Source: Actinomycetota bacterium
Lineage (GTDB): Bacteria; Actinomycetota; Actinomycetes; Actinomycetales; Microbacteriaceae
DNA: 7,650 nt
Reading direction: 5' to 3'
Assembly: GCA_009927245.1 (NCBI GenBank)
Contig: RFNI01000100.1
Location: forward strand, 1 to 7,650
Both the position numbers and the translations under genes were made by a program. Shown here piece by piece: positions 6,901-7,650 of the stretch. The first letter of the stretch is position 1. Each line of letters begins with the position of its first letter. The notes beneath the pieces were generated by a model. That model was not told the DNA's origin. It searched no databases and worked only from the letters and a program-made list of their open reading frames with translations.

Positions 6901-7489
6901 AATGAGCAGCATCAGCTGCAGTAGCAACTACAGAAACACTTGTTGTGTATGGAGCAAGATCAATTACTGCACCATCAGTAACAGCTGCACCGTTAACGGT
7001 GAACACTGATAGTGATGAATCGTAAGCAGCAACCTTCAGATTAAGAGTGAAAGACTCTGTGTCTGTGAAGCTCTGAGGGATTGTTGGAGTTCCTGACTCT
7101 TCGACAGCAGGAGTTTTCACTGTAATGCCATCTTCTTCATAAACTGCGGGTTGAGGCGCAACGTATGCAGGATTAGTAACCTCTTCAGTCCAGTTAGCAA
7201 CAACATCAATGGTCACTGCGTTGTTTCCAACAACGAGTCCATTTCCACCGGTGACAGTTGCAGTTGCATCTGCACCTACGGTTGCTGCAACGACTGCTGT
7301 CGTTGTTCCCGCTGGGAGATTGACAGTTGAACCAGGAGTAGCGGCTACTCCATCAACAGTTAGGGAGGTAAGAGCTGTGCGGCTTGAAGCAGCATTAGCA
7401 GCTGATACACCAATCGTCGCGAGACCCGCAGACGATGGGAGAAGTAGAGCGAAAATAGTTAAGAGTGATACGCGCTTTGATTTAAACAC
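3977..7489 (-). CDS. Large secreted multidomain surface protein with cadherin-like and Ig-like repeats
   Basis: The gene encodes 1170 residues, from GTG at 7489 to TAG at 3979-3977. GAGGAAG sits 7 nt before the GTG, which supports this start. Residues 1-33 form a Sec signal peptide: MFKSKR, a hydrophobic core, and ANA before a likely cleavage at 33/34. Residues 37-813 hold nine repeats of about 82 residues of the cadherin-like beta-sandwich type (compare Pfam PF12733), with recurring L.VFTV.G, TT.VAVEV.TTD..A, G.N.L.V.VTA.DG and YTVTL.V. Residues 815-1170 hold four modules of about 89 residues with a Y.W...G..I.GAT core (W852, W940, W1029, W1118). There is no cysteine, LPXTG motif, S-layer-homology domain or C-terminal membrane helix. 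The repeat part is very acidic and the end is closer to neutral. It is probably exported and displayed on the wall or in an S-layer-like coat, possibly as an adhesin. No enzymatic domain is visible and the exact role is unknown. Confidence 0.9.
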   Translation of the reverse strand: MFKSKRVSLLTIFALLLPSSAGLATIGVSAANAASSRTALTSLTVDGVAATPGSTVNLPAGTTTAVVAATVGADATATVTGGNGLVVGNNAVTIDVVANWTEEVTNPAYVAPQPAVYEEDGITVKTPAVEESGTPTIPQSFTDTESFTLNLKVAAYDSSLSVFTVNGAAVTDGAVIDLAPYTTSVSVVATAADAAHSTVVVTGATGLNLGENTLRAVVSASDGTSTTYTATLVVPLSDDATSVVTVQGEELINGESIEVDWGTTSVAVVVRTTDTNATYVVTGATGLTTGDNLLTVRVTAKDGVSSEETQITVTVLPNTDSSVISLAVDGRIVADNDVVDLDALTESAVIDVVTTDEDATVLIEGADELFAGENDVTIIVTAADGVSSSTYNLTLNVAYNTDTSLAVFNVEGFDVGDADRVDLEPLTTEVAVEVETTDADASYEVEGGTDLVPGENDLIVTVTAADNVSTQIYTVVLNVLPNTDTSLAVFTVEGEAVEDGSVVDLPPFTTGVAVEVETTDALATFVIDGDSNLVVGENVLTVIVTAADDSTMDYTVTLVVAESNDASLESATVSFVDAAGVSQTAAVIDGDEVFLPSNTTEVDVEVIPTDGGSTFEIEGGTDLAVGENTLTITITAPDAVATEVITVTLWVAVGDVTTSSFTANGVEVEDGITLDLEPGTEEVEVVVETTDPLATFAFDGASGLVLGDTNRLVLTVTSVDGTATATYTVTLNVLPYTDASIASVTVNGTATVEGEVVEVDAGDLDVEVTPTNEFATAAVTGTLTNVSGLTTITVTVTAQDGATTETREIEVLASTELEIVAGSVPTDGTIRVGTYAKLTKDQFAGSKVTYQWTNDGEDISGATGYRYLLTADDFGHVIRAKVVSTTAGVAKTLISKPVEFEAGIIKKAPTPGVKGKAVVGSTLTAVARTWTTDVELAYQWYADGSAIDGATDETFEITPALVDAAVSVGVTGTLAGYATVEKLSAELTVKPGTIRFTTKPSISGQPLVGDVLEVDPGSLSTEAEVTYVWSRNGEEIDNTEATYTLTPEDYLKRISVKVVANAEGYNEAFATVKTRAVKAGTLAEVPTPVISGDAVVGETLTVDLGGDYPEGTTFKYVWSRDYKVISGATEELTLTKRDLGKTIRVRVIATIPGYKSTSVLAEGVAVVAAE
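3980..5047 (-). repeat. Four Ig-like modules at the C-terminus of the surface protein
   Basis: These modules cover residues 815-904, 905-994, 995-1081 and 1082-1170. Each has the core Y(Q/V)W followed by an I(S/D)GAT-like turn, a T..D or T..L stretch and a closing strand. The conserved tryptophans at 852, 940, 1029 and 1118 are spaced 88, 89 and 89 residues apart. The last three modules have AGY, EGY or PGY near the end, while the first has AGV and is the most divergent. Modules of this pattern occur at the end of many exported actinobacterial proteins. Here they carry most of the lysines and arginines of the protein. Confidence 0.85.
5051..7381 (-). repeat. Nine cadherin-like beta-sandwich repeats of the surface protein
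   Basis: Approximate residue limits are 37-154, 155-237, 238-318, 319-400, 401-482, 483-563, 564-654, 655-736 and 737-813. The first repeat is enlarged by a proline-rich insertion (about 99-142). The seventh is enlarged near its first loop. The ninth is the most divergent. Repeats five and six are closest: both start TDTSLAV and share VAVEVETTDA, and their DNA includes an identical 23-bp stretch (5931-5953 and 6177-6199). Many loops carry Asp/Glu/Asn clusters such as TTDADA, which could bind calcium, although no strict calcium motif is repeated. Confidence 0.88.
7391..7489 (-). other. Signal peptide coding segment
   Basis: The first 33 residues have a basic start (K3, K5, R6), a hydrophobic run from V7 to about A24 and the small-residue stretch VSAANA. 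Signal peptidase I would cut after ANA (33) or one residue later. There is no lipobox cysteine and no twin-arginine motif, so general Sec export of a soluble or wall-associated protein is predicted. Confidence 0.88.
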
Positions 7490-7496
7490 TTTATGT

Positions 7497-7503
7497 CTTC
7501 CTC
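7497..7503 (-). promoter_or_regulatory. Ribosome binding site of the surface-protein gene
   Basis: GAGGAAG on the minus strand is separated by 7 nt (ACATAAA) from the GTG at 7489. The strength and spacing fit a well-translated gene and support the GTG as the start. Confidence 0.75.
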
Positions 7504-7512
7504 TGTCGGTTT

Positions 7513-7530
7513 AACGGGTAAAAGCCCGCT
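7513..7530 (-). other. Small hairpin in the 5' leader of the surface-protein gene
   Basis: In the transcript AGCGGG can pair with CCCGTT (six pairs, one of them G-U) around the loop CTTTTA. It ends 9 nt before the ribosome binding site. It is too short and lacks the U tract for a terminator. It could protect the 5' end of the mRNA or modulate initiation, or be incidental. Confidence 0.35.
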
Positions 7531-7537
7531 TATGACT

Positions 7538-7568
7538 ACATTAGGGGAAAAGTAGGCCTTCTTGGCAA
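7538..7568 (-). promoter_or_regulatory. Weak candidate promoter of the surface-protein gene
   Basis: TTGCCA (7568-7563) is followed after 19 bp by TAATGT (7543-7538). Transcription from it would start near 7531, giving a leader of about 40 nt that begins at the small hairpin. The spacer is longer than ideal. A TTGAAA at 7609-7604 is an alternative -35, but its best partner, TAGGTT at 7589-7584, is only 14 bp away. No clear choice is possible by eye. Confidence 0.25.
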
Positions 7569-7581
7569 TCTTTACCTTTTC

Positions 7582-7598
7582 GCAACCTAATTATTGCC
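7582..7598 (-). promoter_or_regulatory. 17-bp element upstream of the surface-protein gene, shared with the rpoB leader
   Basis: On the minus strand this reads GGCAATAATTAGGTTGC, 92 nt before the GTG start, and agrees with the rpoB-leader copy at 14 of 17 positions. Its first six bases, GGCAAT, also form an inverted repeat with ATTGCC at 7569-7564. TTAGG occurs twice here, 11 bp apart, as part of ATTAGGCAATAATTAGG. A promoter element or regulator site is possible. Confidence 0.35.
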
Positions 7599-7650
7599 TA
7601 ATGTTTCAAAGTCCTAAAAAGTAAGGGTTTTCAGGCAAATATGGCGGTGG

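Noticed and set aside
5051..7381. Repeat array considered as CRISPR or non-coding satellite DNA
   Set aside because: The periodicity is about 246 bp, in frame within a single open reading frame, and conserved at protein level. These are protein domain repeats.
7209..7514. Plus-strand open frame of 101 codons opposite the signal peptide region
   Set aside because: It is antisense to a well-supported start region with a signal peptide. Its low-complexity Val/Ala/Pro/Thr composition is a shadow of the coding strand.
7564..7598. GGCAAT/ATTGCC inverted repeat as a terminator or operator
   Set aside because: The arms are only 6 bp with a 23-nt loop and no T tract, so it is too weak to call as a structure. 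It is mentioned only as part of the shared 17-bp element.

Overview
The window is ordinary chromosomal DNA from an actinobacterium. All recognisable genes are on the minus strand, so transcription runs from position 7650 towards 1. The RpoB sequence and the RpoC N-terminus (LRIGLAT..DDIR.WS.GEVKKPETINYR) are clearly actinobacterial. The base composition looks close to balanced rather than GC-rich. I infer a low-GC, small-genome member of Microbacteriaceae such as the freshwater Luna lineages (Rhodoluna/Aquiluna type), but the sequence alone does not prove this.

Layout in order of transcription. (1) 7490-7650 is an upstream region with a good ribosome binding site, a small hairpin and weak promoter-like elements. 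(2) 7489-3977 encodes a 1170-residue secreted protein: a signal peptide, nine cadherin-like beta-sandwich repeats of about 82 residues, then four Ig-like modules of about 89 residues. It has no cysteine, no sortase signal and no C-terminal membrane anchor, and its central part is extremely acidic. (3) 3959-3934 is a strong intrinsic terminator just after that gene. (4) 3933-3739 is the rpoB leader, with a plausible promoter, a short direct repeat and a 17-bp element that also occurs upstream of the surface-protein gene. (5) 3738-139 is complete rpoB, probably starting at a TTG five codons inside the longest open frame. (6) 108-1 is the first 36 codons of rpoC, 30 bp after rpoB and surely in the same operon.

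The rpoB-rpoC pair makes the two large subunits of RNA polymerase. The surface-protein gene is a separate transcription unit that happens to lie upstream, insulated by the terminator. No ribosomal protein genes (rplJ/rplL) lie directly before rpoB. I see no RNA gene, insertion sequence, CRISPR array or phage gene. The most interesting part is the large surface protein: its charge segregation, the signs of recent repeat duplication, and the upstream motif it shares with rpoB.
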